Assembly: GCF_030705605.1 (NCBI RefSeq)
Contig: NZ_JAPCKK010000001.1
Span: 124,001 to 188,000, forward strand
Direction: 5' to 3'
Source of the DNA: Paenibacillus zeirhizosphaerae
Lineage (GTDB): Bacteria; Bacillota; Bacilli; Paenibacillales; Paenibacillaceae
Length of the DNA: 64,000 nucleotides
The notes under the pieces are model-generated. The model was given only the letters and a program-made list of their open reading frames with translations, was not told the origin of the DNA and searched no databases. Shown here in pieces: positions 1 through 9,249 of this stretch (position 1 is the first letter of the stretch; each line of letters starts with the position of its first letter). A program made the position numbers and the translations under genes.

Positions 1-2
1 GA

Positions 3-431
3 TCGGGATGGATCGGCTTTGAGACTATCCGCAATGTGGTTCATCATGATGCGCTCAAAGGCCGCCCTTTTATTCTTGAGACACCTTGGATTGGTAAAGA
101 CGCCAAAACGCAGCGCCCGATGTATGAGGCCGAAATAGCGCTTCTGCGCGGAGATGTTGCAGAGCGCTTTGGTCAGGATTTTATGAACCAGATTGAAGAT
201 CTGCATTCTTTTTTTAGCAAGCAGGACGTGGACTCGCGTCAGTTTGTGCTTGATACCTGGACTCTGCTAAAGAACGATGCGAAAGCCAAAAAAGCAGACC
301 CTCGTGAACCGCTCGAGCGTTTGTATGATCAAGTTGCTGAAGCTGGTCTCTTTACCGAGTTGACAGAAGAGCAGATTAATCATCGACTGATTGCCTGGTT
401 AGCCGGCAAACAGTTGCTGGTGAATGCATAA
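3..431 (+). CDS. nfo: Deoxyribonuclease IV (endonuclease IV), C-terminal part
   Basis: The reading frame is open from base 3, so the gene starts upstream of the window. The first visible residues (GWIGFETIRNVVHHDALKG, then FILETPW) match the C-terminal end of the endonuclease IV TIM barrel. This enzyme cuts DNA 5' of abasic sites in base excision repair using three metal ions. About 95 residues follow the ILETP block, longer than the short tail of the Bacillus subtilis enzyme. The extension is charged and may be lineage-specific. Most metal ligands lie outside the window. purU follows after 25 nt on the same strand. Confidence 0.85.
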   Translation, partial: SGWIGFETIRNVVHHDALKGRPFILETPWIGKDAKTQRPMYEAEIALLRGDVAERFGQDFMNQIEDLHSFFSKQDVDSRQFVLDTWTLLKNDAKAKKADPREPLERLYDQVAEAGLFTELTEEQINHRLIAWLAGKQLLVNA

Positions 432-456
432 GAAGTTTAGGAGGGTCTACAGAAAG

Positions 457-1353
457 ATGGAAGTCCACGTAAATCAACATCGAGTCAATGCACACACTGT
501 GCATGCGGACCGCGCACGTATGCTGATATCCTGTCCGGATGGTCCGGGGATCGTGGCGGCCGTTTCCCGTTTCCTTCATGAACATGGGGCTAATATCGTG
601 CAATCGGATCAATACACTATGGACCCGGAAGGCGGCATGTTCTTCATGCGTGTTGAATTCGACCTGCCGCAGTTGGAAGCATCCCTGCCCAAGCTGGAGC
701 AGGATTTCAGCACGGTCGCGGAGCAGTTCCGTATGGAGTGGCGCATCTCCAGTGTCAGCCGGAAAAAGAAGCTTGCGATCTTTGTATCCAAGGAAGATCA
801 TTGTCTGGTTGAACTGATTTGGCAATGGCAAGCGGGAGATCTGGATGCCGACATCGCCATGATAGTAAGCAATCACCCGGATATGAAGGAGTATGTGGAG
901 TCTTTCGGTATCCCTTACCATCATATTCCTGTTACTCAGGATATGAAGCCTGAAGCCGAGCGCCGCCAGCTTGAAGTGATTGGCAGCGATATTGACGTCA
1001 TTATCCTTGCACGGTATATGCAGATTATTTCACCGAAGTTTATCGAGCATTACAGGAACCGGATCATTAACATCCACCATTCCTTCCTTCCTGCATTTGT
1101 AGGGGGCAAGCCTTACGCTCAGGCATATAACCGCGGGGTGAAAATTATTGGGGCCACCGCGCATTATGTAACTGAGGAGCTTGACGGGGGACCTATTATC
1201 GAGCAAGACGTTCAGCGTGTCAGCCATCGGGACGATGTCACTGAATTGAAGCGCATAGGCCGCACGATTGAGCGTGTTGTTTTGGCCCGTGCGGTGAAAT
1301 GGCACGTCGAAGACCGGATTTTGGTACACGAAAATAAAACCGTAGTATTTTAG
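457..1353 (+). CDS. purU: Formyltetrahydrofolate deformylase
   Basis: The product (298 aa) hydrolyses 10-formyl-THF to formate and THF, balancing the one-carbon pool and supplying formate for purine synthesis. The N-terminus is an ACT domain (ISCPDGPGIVAAVSRFL, then HGANIVQSDQYTD-type sequence). The formyltransferase-like catalytic domain carries VSNH, the HIPV segment, IINIHHSFLPAFVG and GATAHYVTEELDGGPII, with the catalytic Asn/His/Asp pattern of the family. Start chosen at ATG 457 because AGGAGGG lies at 439-445. An upstream in-frame ATG at 424 overlaps nfo and has no good site. Length is normal for PurU. Confidence 0.95.
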   Translation: MEVHVNQHRVNAHTVHADRARMLISCPDGPGIVAAVSRFLHEHGANIVQSDQYTMDPEGGMFFMRVEFDLPQLEASLPKLEQDFSTVAEQFRMEWRISSVSRKKKLAIFVSKEDHCLVELIWQWQAGDLDADIAMIVSNHPDMKEYVESFGIPYHHIPVTQDMKPEAERRQLEVIGSDIDVIILARYMQIISPKFIEHYRNRIINIHHSFLPAFVGGKPYAQAYNRGVKIIGATAHYVTEELDGGPIIEQDVQRVSHRDDVTELKRIGRTIERVVLARAVKWHVEDRILVHENKTVVF

Positions 1354-1361
1354 TTATACAG

Positions 1362-1413
1362 GGGAGCAGTTCTATGGTGTTTGAATACCAGAGCGGCTCC
1401 CTTGCTGTTTTTG
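1362..1413 (+). terminator. Probable terminator after purU
   Basis: GGGAGC (1362-1367) pairs with GCTCCC (1396-1401). An inner stem TGGTGTT/AATACCA lies between them. The structure is followed by TTGCTGTTTTT, placed just after the purU stop. Confidence 0.6.
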
Positions 1414-1499
1414 AGGGTTCAACAGAGCTCCCTAAATACAAATTCCGGCAATATCATACATGGAATTTACGGTTCGGGTTAATGACGATGATCTATAAC

Positions 1500-1522
1500 G
1501 GGTATATTGAGTATATATACCC
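1500..1522. promoter_or_regulatory. Inverted repeat upstream of tkt, possible operator
   Basis: GGGTATAT (1500-1507) and ATATACCC (1515-1522) form a perfect 8-bp dyad with a 7-nt centre. It sits about 30 bp upstream of the candidate tkt -10 element. There is no T tract, so an operator is likelier than a terminator. No regulator is identified. Confidence 0.4.
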
Positions 1523-1549
1523 CTGAGTATGGTAAACCTCGGCGGCAAG

Positions 1550-1558
1550 TGGTACAAT
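1550..1558 (+). promoter_or_regulatory. Extended -10 promoter for tkt
   Basis: TGGTACAAT gives an extended -10 (TG at 1550-1551, TACAAT at 1553-1558). No convincing -35 is present, as expected for an extended -10 promoter. The leader to the tkt start would be about 140 nt. The rest of the 1354-1702 gap shows only the terminator and dyad described. Confidence 0.4.
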
Positions 1559-1702
1559 ACAGGAGTAATGAATAAGTCAAAATGAAAGATTCAAGCGGAT
1601 TAAATCGCATTGAGAGACTGGTGTAATAAAATTGCTGCCGGGTTCTGTTTGCGAAATCCAGAAACCATCTGGCATAGTTCAACAATTACGAGGAGGATAA
1701 TC

Positions 1703-3751
1703 ATGACTGACCAGAATCAAGAAATGATTCATAAGGACGAGAACTCTACTATTGACAATCTGTCGATCACTACCATCCGTACGCTGGCTATTGACGCCAT
1801 CGAGAAAGCGAAATCCGGTCATCCAGGCATGCCGATGGGCTCCGCTCCGATGGGCTATCAATTGTTCGCGAAGACAATGAAGCATAATCCGGATCAGCCG
1901 ACATGGATTAACCGCGACCGTTTTGTTTTGTCCGCTGGACACGGTTCCATGCTGCTGTACAGCCTGCTGCACCTGAGTGGCTACGATCTTCCAATGGAGG
2001 AAATCAAGCAGTTCCGTCAATGGGGAAGCAAAACTCCGGGCCATCCGGAATATGGTCATACTGCAGGTGTTGACGCTACTACTGGCCCGCTCGGCCAAGG
2101 GATCGCGATGGCGGTCGGTATGGCAATGGCTGAAGCGCAAATGGCCGCTACTTACAATAAAGATAAATTTAAAGTTGTGGATCACTTTACATATGCGATC
2201 TGCGGCGACGGCGATCTGATGGAAGGTGTATCGCACGAAGCGGCATCCCTGGCTGCTCGCTTGCACCTGGGCAAGCTTATCGTGCTGTTCGATTCAAACG
2301 ATATTACACTAGACGGAGAACTGAATCTGTCTTCTTCCGAGAGTGTAGCGAAGCGTTTCGAAGCTTATGGTTGGCAGGTGCTTCGCGTAGAAGACGGTAA
2401 CGATCTGCCTGCTATTGAAAAAGCGATTGCTGAGGGTCAGGCTGAAGCGCTCCGTCCTACACTGATCGAAGTCAAAACGATCATCGGTTACGGAAGCCCG
2501 AACAAGCAAGGCAAGGGCGGTCATGGTGGTACACACGGTTCCCCGCTGGGTGCCGATGAAGCCAAGCTGACGAAGGAATTTTACAAATGGGTTTACGAGG
2601 AAGACTTCTTTGTGCCTGACGAAGTACGCGCACATTTTGCCCAAGTGAAGGAGCAAGGTATTGCTTCTAATAAAGAGTGGGATGAGCTGTTTGCGAAGTA
2701 TAAAGAAGCACACCCTGAGCTGGCGGCTCAATTCGAGACTGCTGTCAGCGGCAAGCTGCCAGAGGGATGGGATCGAGATCTGCCGAAATACGCCTCAGAA
2801 GATAAAGCTGTATCGACACGTGTCGCTTCTGGTAATGCGCTGAATGGACTCGCCCCGAACGTTCCGTTCTTGACAGGCGGTTCCGCTGATTTGGAGAGCT
2901 CGACCATGACTCATCTGAACAACATCTCCAACTTTACTCCTGAAGACTATGCCGGTCGCAATATTTACTTTGGTATCCGCGAGTTCGGTATGGCTGCTGC
3001 TATGAACGGTATGGCACTGCATAAAGGCGTAAAAGTGTTCGGTGGTACGTTCTTTGTATTTACAGATTATCTGCGTCCGGCTGTTCGTCTGGCTGCATTG
3101 ATGGGTCTTCCTGTCACTTACGTGCTGACACACGACAGTATCGCTGTTGGTGAGGATGGTCCTACACATGAACCTATTGAGCAATTGGCTTCCCTGCGTA
3201 TCATTCCGAACCTGACGGTGATCCGTCCTGCGGACGGTAACGAAACTTCGGCTGCCTGGGCATATGCTCTGGAAAATCAGGCGAATCCGGTTGCCCTCGT
3301 TCTGACTCGTCAAAATCTGCCGATTCTGCCAGGTACGGTTGACGGTGCACGCGAAGGTATCAAACACGGCGCTTATGTCGTATCTGATGCGAAGGACGGC
3401 AAGCCTGTTGCCCAAATCATTGCCACCGGCTCAGAAGTTCAACTGGCTGTCAAAGCACAGGAGGCGCTTGCTGAAGAAGGTATCCAGGTGCGTGTTATCA
3501 GCATGCCAAGCTGGGATCTGTTTGAGAAACAGGACAAGGCATACAAGGATTCCGTCCTGCTGCCTGACGTCAAAGCCCGTCTTGCTGTGGAAATGGCTTA
3601 TCCGATGGGTTGGGATAAATATGTCGGCGAGCAAGGAGATATTATCGGTATCTCTACGTTCGGTGCATCTGCTCCTGGCGACCGCGTCATCAAGGAATAT
3701 GGCTTTACGGTTGAGAACGTTGTGAGCAAAGTTAAAAACCTGCTTAAATAA
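1703..3751 (+). CDS. tkt: Transketolase
   Basis: The 682-aa product is a thiamine-diphosphate enzyme of the non-oxidative pentose phosphate pathway that moves two-carbon ketol units between sugar phosphates. Visible motifs are [52 protein letters not shown] and the ThDP/metal motif [13 protein letters not shown] near residue 160. The central pyrimidine-binding domain has [14 protein letters not shown] and [15 protein letters not shown], and a C-terminal transketolase domain follows. ATG 1703 was chosen because GAGGAGGATAATC directly precedes it; the longer frame upstream has no support. The gene is near pgi, consistent with central carbon metabolism. Confidence 0.97.
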   Translation: MTDQNQEMIHKDENSTIDNLSITTIRTLAIDAIEKAKSGHPGMPMGSAPMGYQLFAKTMKHNPDQPTWINRDRFVLSAGHGSMLLYSLLHLSGYDLPMEEIKQFRQWGSKTPGHPEYGHTAGVDATTGPLGQGIAMAVGMAMAEAQMAATYNKDKFKVVDHFTYAICGDGDLMEGVSHEAASLAARLHLGKLIVLFDSNDITLDGELNLSSSESVAKRFEAYGWQVLRVEDGNDLPAIEKAIAEGQAEALRPTLIEVKTIIGYGSPNKQGKGGHGGTHGSPLGADEAKLTKEFYKWVYEEDFFVPDEVRAHFAQVKEQGIASNKEWDELFAKYKEAHPELAAQFETAVSGKLPEGWDRDLPKYASEDKAVSTRVASGNALNGLAPNVPFLTGGSADLESSTMTHLNNISNFTPEDYAGRNIYFGIREFGMAAAMNGMALHKGVKVFGGTFFVFTDYLRPAVRLAALMGLPVTYVLTHDSIAVGEDGPTHEPIEQLASLRIIPNLTVIRPADGNETSAAWAYALENQANPVALVLTRQNLPILPGTVDGAREGIKHGAYVVSDAKDGKPVAQIIATGSEVQLAVKAQEALAEEGIQVRVISMPSWDLFEKQDKAYKDSVLLPDVKARLAVEMAYPMGWDKYVGEQGDIIGISTFGASAPGDRVIKEYGFTVENVVSKVKNLLK

Positions 3752-3832
3752 GTAGTTGCCACACAACTTATATCGTTCGAACTTGTTTTAATCAAAAAGT
3801 TAGGAATCGGAACCGCCGGAAAGGCGATTCCG

Positions 3833-3877
3833 GTTTCGAATCATTCATCAGTTCTGTCCTGATGAATGATTCGAAAC
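3833..3877. repeat. Perfect 19-bp inverted repeat between tkt and ppnP
   Basis: Arms 3833-3851 and 3859-3877 are perfect reverse complements (GTTTCGAATCATTCATCAG and its complement) around a 7-nt loop. No T tract follows on either strand. The right arm ends just before the ppnP ribosome binding site. It could be a tkt 3' stabiliser, a terminator without a canonical tail or a regulatory hairpin. Confidence 0.7.
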
Positions 3878-3897
3878 GAAACGAGGAGACGTGGCGC

Positions 3898-4212
3898 ATG
3901 GAACAGTTCAACGGAGTCAGCGTAGTCAAGAAAGCGAATGTATATTATGAAGGGAAGGTAACCAGTCGTACGGTCCTTCTGGCTGACGGTTCGAAAGTGA
4001 CCCTAGGAATCATGCTGCCTGGAACGTATGAATTCGGTACGGATTCCCGTGAGATCATGGAAATTTTGTCCGGAGATTTAAGTGTACTACTGCCAGGGGA
4101 GGAAACCTGGGTGGATATCAAGGGAGAGGGGACATTCCATGTGCCTGCTGAGTCCAAGTTCAGGCTGGAAGTACGGAGTGTAACGGACTACTGCTGTTCA
4201 TATCCGGCGTAA
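3898..4212 (+). CDS. ppnP: Pyrimidine/purine nucleoside phosphorylase (DUF1255 family)
   Basis: This small cupin-fold protein of 104 aa resembles E. coli PpnP (YaiE), which phosphorolyses several nucleosides to base and pentose 1-phosphate. Family landmarks are [48 protein letters not shown] and a C-terminal [13 protein letters not shown] block. Length matches the family (about 94-105 aa). ATG 3898 is preceded by GAGGAG. Ribose 1-phosphate from this reaction can enter the pentose phosphate pathway, so its place between tkt and pgi is sensible. Confidence 0.88.
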   Translation: MEQFNGVSVVKKANVYYEGKVTSRTVLLADGSKVTLGIMLPGTYEFGTDSREIMEILSGDLSVLLPGEETWVDIKGEGTFHVPAESKFRLEVRSVTDYCCSYPA

Positions 4213-4377
4213 CCCGATGATATCTCATCCATAGGCGTAGGGCCTCTCAAGGAACCGGACAATAATCTGATTTGTCATGCTTGTCAGGCCCTAAAATATA
4301 AAGTATCCTATTGCTAAGCCGCTTTATGGGCAGTATATTGAAGCGCCTTGGTTAATAGCAAAACAGGAGGTTCAATC

Positions 4378-5733
4378 ATGTCCAAGAAGGTTTCTTTCGA
4401 CTACAGTAAAGCGCTCACTTTTGTGGGACAACACGAAATCGACTATTTTGCAGAACCGATCAAATTGGCCCATGAGCAATTGCACAATAAAACAGGTGTG
4501 GGCTCTGATTACCTTGGCTGGATCGATCTGCCTACTGATTATGATAAAGAAGAATTTTCGCGTATCCAAAAGGCCGCGGCCAAAATTCAAAGTGACTCCG
4601 ACGTGCTGATTGTGATCGGCATCGGCGGTTCTTATTTGGGAGCGCGTGCGGCGATTGAAATGCTATCGCATTCCTTCTACAATATTCTGCCGAAGGACAA
4701 GCGTAAAACACCTGAAATCTACTTTGCGGGCAACAATATCAGCTCTACATATGTGAATCATCTGCTAGAGTTGATTGAGGGTAAGGATTTCTCCGTCAAT
4801 GTGATTTCCAAATCCGGTACTACAACGGAGCCGGCGATTGCTTTCCGTATCTTCCGCGCCGCTTTGGAGAAAAAGTACGGCAGAGAAGAAGCGCGTAAAC
4901 GTATTTATGCCACTACGGATAAAGCGCGCGGTGCGCTCAAAAGCCTGGCAAATGAAGAAGGCTACGAGTCCTTCGTCATCCCGGATGATGTGGGCGGACG
5001 TTATTCCGTGCTGACTGCGGTAGGTCTCCTGCCAATCGCAACAGCCGGTATTAATATTGAGGAAATGATGCAGGGTGCTGCAGAAGCAGCCCAAAATTAC
5101 AGCAATCCTAATGTAGCTGAGAACGAGGCTTACCAGTATGCTGCTGTCCGTAATGCGCTGTACCGGAAGGGCAAAGCAACGGAAATTCTCGTGAACTATG
5201 AGCCTTCTCTGCACTTTGTGTCCGAGTGGTGGAAACAGCTCTTCGGCGAGAGTGAAGGCAAGGATTATAAAGGAATTTACCCGGCATCGGTAGATTTCTC
5301 GACAGATCTTCATTCCATGGGACAATTTATCCAGGAAGGAAGCCGTAATATTTTTGAAACGGTAATTCAGGTCGAGAACGTGCCTAGCCATATTACGATT
5401 GAAGAGGATACAGACGATCTTGACGGCCTCAATTTCCTGGCAGGCAAGACAATGGATTTTGTGAACAAAAAAGCGTTTCAGGGCACAATGCTGGCACATA
5501 CGGACGGTCAGGTACCTAACCTCATCGTGAACATACCGGATCTCACGCCATACACATTTGGGTATCTGGTATATTTCTTCGAAAAGGCCTGTGGCATCAG
5601 CGGTTACCTGCTGGGTGTCAATCCGTTTGATCAGCCGGGTGTTGAAGCTTACAAGAAGAATATGTTTGCACTGCTGGGCAAACCAGGCTTTGAGGAAGAG
5701 AAAGCGAAGCTGGAAGCCAGATTGTCCGAGTAA
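4378..5733 (+). CDS. pgi: Glucose-6-phosphate isomerase
   Basis: The 451-aa product interconverts glucose 6-phosphate and fructose 6-phosphate. Length matches the short bacillary Pgi type. Motifs are [18 protein letters not shown], the phosphate-binding [28 protein letters not shown] and the C-terminal [14 protein letters not shown] with the catalytic lysine region. ATG 4378 follows CAGGAGGTTCAATC. A candidate promoter TTGTCA (4281-4286), 17 bp, TATCCT (4304-4309) lies upstream. The gene ends at a clear hairpin terminator. Confidence 0.97.
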   Translation: MSKKVSFDYSKALTFVGQHEIDYFAEPIKLAHEQLHNKTGVGSDYLGWIDLPTDYDKEEFSRIQKAAAKIQSDSDVLIVIGIGGSYLGARAAIEMLSHSFYNILPKDKRKTPEIYFAGNNISSTYVNHLLELIEGKDFSVNVISKSGTTTEPAIAFRIFRAALEKKYGREEARKRIYATTDKARGALKSLANEEGYESFVIPDDVGGRYSVLTAVGLLPIATAGINIEEMMQGAAEAAQNYSNPNVAENEAYQYAAVRNALYRKGKATEILVNYEPSLHFVSEWWKQLFGESEGKDYKGIYPASVDFSTDLHSMGQFIQEGSRNIFETVIQVENVPSHITIEEDTDDLDGLNFLAGKTMDFVNKKAFQGTMLAHTDGQVPNLIVNIPDLTPYTFGYLVYFFEKACGISGYLLGVNPFDQPGVEAYKKNMFALLGKPGFEEEKAKLEARLSE

Positions 5734-5768
5734 TTTGCGAGCAGTTTTAAAGATTTTGCACGATTTAC

Positions 5769-5811
5769 AAGAAAGCAGTTCACCAGTTGTATGCTGATGG
5801 GCTGCTTTCTT
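5769..5811 (+). terminator. Terminator after pgi
   Basis: AAGAAAGCAG (5769-5778) pairs with CTGCTTTCTT (5802-5811), and the 3' arm itself supplies the T-rich tail. Confidence 0.7.
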
Positions 5812-5838
5812 TCAAAATGAAGTGGGGAATGATCGGCC

Positions 5839-6471
5839 ATGCTGGAACGATACCGAACTGTACGTAATGCCGGCCAGAAAGAGATCGTGATTAAAAAGTC
5901 ACGCTTCATCGGCCATGTACGGCCAGTTGAACACGAAGAGGAAGCGGTTGCTTTTATAGAAGAAATCAAAAAACTTCACTGGAATGCCACCCATAACTGC
6001 TCAGCTTACATGATCGGTGAGCGTGATGAAATCCAGAAGCAATCGGATGATGGGGAGCCGAGCGGTACAGCCGGCAAACCGATACTTGAAGTGATCCGCA
6101 ACCAGGGCTTGAAAAATGTGGTGATTGTTGTCACCCGTTATTTCGGCGGTATCATGCTGGGAGCAGGCGGCCTGATTAGAGCATATACGGACGGCGCCGT
6201 AGCGGCTATCGAAGCCGGAGAAGCCATCACGCGTGTTCTGCATAGGGAAGTGTTTGTGGAGCTCGATTATACCTGGCTGGGTAAGGTGGAAAATGAATTG
6301 CGAAACCGCGGAATTCGGATGGGGGATACCGATTTTACAGATAAAGTGAAGTTGACCTGTCTGCCCGTGGATGGGGAGTCGGAAGACTTTAAGCTCTGGA
6401 TGACAGATATAACACAGGGACAATCGCTCATAACGGAGGGAAATCAGCTTTACTTCATTGAAGGGGAATAA
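5839..6471 (+). CDS. yvyE: YigZ/YvyE (IMPACT) family protein
   Basis: The 210-aa product belongs to the UPF0029/IMPACT family. The N-terminal domain shows KSRFIGHVRPVE, NCSAYMIG, QSDDGEPSGTAGKPILEVI and VVIVVTRYFGGIMLGAGGLIRAY, the signature of YigZ proteins. The C-terminus (about residues 140-205) is the DUF1949 ferredoxin-like domain. The family is conserved and probably linked to translation or stress, but its biochemical role is not settled. The TetR gene starts 6 nt after the stop, so the two are probably co-transcribed. Confidence 0.92.
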   Translation: MLERYRTVRNAGQKEIVIKKSRFIGHVRPVEHEEEAVAFIEEIKKLHWNATHNCSAYMIGERDEIQKQSDDGEPSGTAGKPILEVIRNQGLKNVVIVVTRYFGGIMLGAGGLIRAYTDGAVAAIEAGEAITRVLHREVFVELDYTWLGKVENELRNRGIRMGDTDFTDKVKLTCLPVDGESEDFKLWMTDITQGQSLITEGNQLYFIEGE

Positions 6472-6477
6472 AAACAT

Positions 6478-7059
6478 ATGGCTAGAAGAGCAGTAGAACA
6501 GGAGTTGTCACGGGAACGGATACTGGAAGCGGCGAGGCATCTTTTCATTACGAAAGGCTACCGGGCCATTTCAATGCGCAGCATTGGACAGCATCTGGGA
6601 TATAGTCATGGATCCTTATACTATCATTTCAAAGAAAAAGCAGAGCTTTTCTACGCCATTGTCATGGAGGATTTCAGAGCGCTTGCTGAAATTTTGATGC
6701 AGGCGGTCAACAAAACACCTCCTGAAGGTCTGAGCAAACCGGAACAGCTGATGCTGGAGTTCATCCGGTTCGGGTTAGAAAACCCGTACCAGTACGAGAT
6801 TATGTTCATGATCCGGGATGAAGAACTGCTTACCTACTGCCGTTCTGAGCAAAGCCGATGTCTGGAGTTATTCGCATCCATGATCCGCCAGCACTTGGGG
6901 CAGGGAGATCATTCGGAGACAGACCGGCAGCGTATTCCACACAGCCTCTTTCTATCCCTGCACGGTTTTGTTTCCTATTACATTCAGGACAGACTAACAT
7001 TTGAGGAAATTCGGCCGGCTGCGCTTGCTCACGTTAAACTGATGTGCAGAAATATATGA
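6478..7059 (+). CDS. TetR/AcrR family transcriptional regulator
   Basis: The 193-aa product has an N-terminal helix-turn-helix in residues 10-60: RERILEAARHLFITKGYRAISMRSIGQHLGYSHGSLYYHFKEK. The all-helical C-terminal ligand domain has no recognisable effector signature. Translation starts 6 nt after yvyE, with AAGGGGAA as its site inside the end of yvyE. The target is unknown; the downstream neighbour is a yjbQ remnant on the other strand. Confidence 0.9.
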   Translation: MARRAVEQELSRERILEAARHLFITKGYRAISMRSIGQHLGYSHGSLYYHFKEKAELFYAIVMEDFRALAEILMQAVNKTPPEGLSKPEQLMLEFIRFGLENPYQYEIMFMIRDEELLTYCRSEQSRCLELFASMIRQHLGQGDHSETDRQRIPHSLFLSLHGFVSYYIQDRLTFEEIRPAALAHVKLMCRNI

Positions 7060-7068
7060 AAAAAGCGG

Positions 7069-7092
7069 GTGCCGTTACGAACGGCATTTTTT
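7069..7092 (+). terminator. Terminator after the TetR gene
   Basis: GTGCCGTT-ACG-AACGGCAT stem-loop followed by TTTTT, immediately after the stop codon. Confidence 0.85.
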
Positions 7093-7158
7093 AAAACTTT
7101 TATGCTTCAGGACGTTGCAATAGCATAACTGTACATGGAGAAAGATAAAGGATTAGAG

Positions 7159-7198
7159 AGACGATGGAGCTTGTCTGGCGCACACATCGTCTTTTTTT
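7159..7198 (+). terminator. Second hairpin with T tract
   Basis: AGACGATG (7159-7166) pairs with CATCGTCT (7185-7192), followed by a run of seven T. It lies between the TetR gene and the yjbQ remnant. It could be a back-up terminator or the relic of a lost small gene. Confidence 0.6.
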
Positions 7199-7204
7199 GA
7201 AGAT

Positions 7205-7422
7205 TTAATAGATCCCTTGCCAACGCCCCAGCAGCAATCGCCCGTCGTGAATAACCAGTGTCTGAGAAGGGCCCGCGGTAATGGCTTTCAAATGAGATGC
7301 GGTATTTCCTTCGGTATGGTGCCGCTGCCCACCCCGCTTTTTTTCACGTATAAAGCGACCTCCCGTGTAATATCGCGAATTTCATCCCGTTTGGTTGTCG
7401 TCAATTCAAAGGTATGCAGCAT
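7205..7422 (-). pseudogene. yjbQ: Remnant of a YjbQ (UPF0047) family gene with internal deletion and frameshift
   Basis: On the minus strand a start at 7422 with GGGAG 8 nt upstream encodes [19 protein letters not shown] and continues as KKSGVGSG, matching the YjbQ N-terminus. After 44 codons it ends at TGA. Another frame then gives [15 protein letters not shown] and [10 protein letters not shown], matching the conserved C-terminus (KASLIGPSQ, LGTWQGI), with TAA at 7205-7207. About half of the usual ~130-residue protein is missing, including the central conserved histidine-rich region. The family is linked to thiamine-phosphate synthase-like activity. The start site is intact but the product should be inactive. 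Confidence 0.82.
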
Positions 7423-7487
7423 AATGTAATCTCCCTTCAGAATATAATCATTTCGAATATATTGTATAAGAAAACATTAAAAAGGCA

Positions 7488-7517
7488 TTGACGGTCTACG
7501 AAAGAATTTGGTAAAGT
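7488..7517 (+). promoter_or_regulatory. Candidate promoter of the sulfate transport operon
   Basis: TTGACG (7488-7493), an 18-bp spacer and TAAAGT (7512-7517) lie about 120 nt upstream of cysT in an AT-rich stretch. The -10 is weak. Confidence 0.4.
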
Positions 7518-7546
7518 ATCACATAAGTAAAACCAAGTATACTAAT

Positions 7547-7558
7547 TGGATTAATCCA
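7547..7558. promoter_or_regulatory. Palindrome in the cysT leader, possible operator
   Basis: TGGATTAATCCA is a perfect 12-bp palindrome about 30 bp downstream of the candidate -10 and 80 bp before cysT. Sulfate uptake is usually controlled by sulfur status, so a repressor site is plausible, but no regulator is identified. Confidence 0.35.
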
Positions 7559-7638
7559 TTAATTGATTATTCCTCAATGTAAAACATAGAAAAATTATGA
7601 CCGGACTTTTGTTGGGGAAGGAAGGCAGGAAACACAGA

Positions 7639-8454
7639 ATGAATACAGTTTTCCGTTACAAGGGATGGACGTGGGGGTTCCGCTCAACCGTTTTATTGTA
7701 TTTTATCGTTTTGGTCATTCTGCCTATTACGGGAGTGTACTATAACTCCGTTACGCTCGGATGGACTGTATTTATGGAAAGCATCAGGGACCCCATCGCT
7801 TGGAAAGCGGTGCTGCTGACCTTGAGAATGGCGGCGATGGCTACTGTGATCAATATCATCATCGGCACAATGATCGCCTGGGTGCTGGGGAGGTACAGAT
7901 TTCGAGGGCGTTCTCTTCTGAATAGTCTGGTGGATCTGCCGTTTGCACTACCTACGGCCGTCGGAGGACTGATGATTCTGCTGCTGCTGGGACCGGGTAG
8001 TCTGGTTGGACGGTTGGCTGAAAGTCTTGGCTTTGAAATCGTATTTCATCAGCCGGCCATCGTGATTGCCATGGTGTTTGTGACGTTTCCATTTGTAATC
8101 CGGGCGGTTCAGCCTTTGCTGGAGGAAATTGATCCGTCCGAGGAGGAAGCTTCTTACACGCTTGGTGCATCCAGGAGCCGGACGTTCTGGAGGGTGATTC
8201 TCCCGTCCATGCTGCCAGGCATGGTGAGCGGTGGCATGCTGGCCTTTTCAAGGGCATTGGCGGAATTTGGTGCGGTCGTGCTGGTAGCGGGCAATATTCC
8301 GGGAAGAACGCTGGTCGCGTCGGTGTTCATCTACGGGGAGGTCGAAAGCGACAATCCGGTGGGTGCGGCCGCAGTATCCGTTATTTTGTTGACCTTATCC
8401 TTTCTCATTCTGTGGGGCATCAACATCGTTCAGACAAGAGGGAGAAGACGATGA
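7639..8454 (+). CDS. cysT: Sulfate/thiosulfate ABC transporter permease CysT
   Basis: The 271-aa inner-membrane permease has about six hydrophobic segments and is the CysT (CysU) half of the sulfate importer channel. Landmarks are DLPFALPTAVGGLMI, LLLLGPGSLVG and an EAA-type cytoplasmic loop (EEASYTLGASRSRTFWRVILPSMLPG) that contacts the ATPase. ATG 7639 is preferred over 7597 because GGAAG-type bases precede it and the homologous region starts there. The stop overlaps the cysW start (ATGA). Confidence 0.93.
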   Translation: MNTVFRYKGWTWGFRSTVLLYFIVLVILPITGVYYNSVTLGWTVFMESIRDPIAWKAVLLTLRMAAMATVINIIIGTMIAWVLGRYRFRGRSLLNSLVDLPFALPTAVGGLMILLLLGPGSLVGRLAESLGFEIVFHQPAIVIAMVFVTFPFVIRAVQPLLEEIDPSEEEASYTLGASRSRTFWRVILPSMLPGMVSGGMLAFSRALAEFGAVVLVAGNIPGRTLVASVFIYGEVESDNPVGAAAVSVILLTLSFLILWGINIVQTRGRRR

Positions 8455-9248
8455 AAAAATTGTGGATCAGTCTTACTTATCTTGTATTTATCCTGCTGAT
8501 CATCATTCCGTTGATCCGGATAGTAACAGGGGCCTTCGCTCAGGGAATCTCAGGCTTTACCGCCGCTTTACTGCGGCCCGAGGCGCTGCACGCCCTGATG
8601 ATGACCGGAGCCGTTGTTGTTGTCGTCACCTTGTTGAATACGCTGTTCGGCGTTATGATGGCCATTTACTTGGTTCGAGCGAACTGGCTGAGTGACCGGG
8701 TGAAAAACGTATTGAACAGCATTGTGGATCTGCCTTATGCGGTCTCGCCGGTCATTGGAGGGCTCATGATCGTGCTGCTGCTTGGTCCGGACAGTATTAT
8801 GGGCACATTCTTTGAGAGAAGCGGGTTTCAGGTGGTATACGCCTTCCCTGGTATGGTGATCGCCACTCTGTTTGTAACGTTTCCGCTGATGGTGCGGGAG
8901 ATTATGCCTGTTTTGCAGGAAATCGGGGCTCAGCAGGAGGAAGCTGCTTCTACACTGGGGGCTTATGGATGGAGAACCTTTTGGTACGTTACCTGGCCTT
9001 CCATTCGCTGGGCTGTCATTTACGGTGTTGTGCTTACGGTGGCCCGTTCACTGGGCGAATTCGGCGCCGTGCTGGTCGTATCGGGCAATATCATGAACAA
9101 GACACAAACGGCCACGACACTCGTGTATCAGGATGTGGAGAACTTCAATGTTACTGCAGCGAACGGATTGGCGCTTGTATTGGCTGCCTTTTCCGCGGCG
9201 CTGCTGCTCATCATGGAATGGTCCAAAAAAAGAAAGGAAGTGCACTGA
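8451..9248 (+). CDS. cysW: Sulfate/thiosulfate ABC transporter permease CysW
   Basis: The 265-aa second membrane subunit has about six transmembrane segments and is paralogous to CysT. It shows DLPYAVSPVIGGLMIVLLLGP and the EAA loop QEEAASTLGAYGWRTFWYVTWPS. The C-terminal SGNIMNKTQTATTLVYQDVENFN is typical of CysW. Start ATG 8451 sits inside the cysT stop (ATGA), which indicates translational coupling. cysA follows after one base. Confidence 0.93.
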   Translation: MKKLWISLTYLVFILLIIIPLIRIVTGAFAQGISGFTAALLRPEALHALMMTGAVVVVVTLLNTLFGVMMAIYLVRANWLSDRVKNVLNSIVDLPYAVSPVIGGLMIVLLLGPDSIMGTFFERSGFQVVYAFPGMVIATLFVTFPLMVREIMPVLQEIGAQQEEAASTLGAYGWRTFWYVTWPSIRWAVIYGVVLTVARSLGEFGAVLVVSGNIMNKTQTATTLVYQDVENFNVTAANGLALVLAAFSAALLLIMEWSKKRKEVH

Positions 9249-9249
9249 T

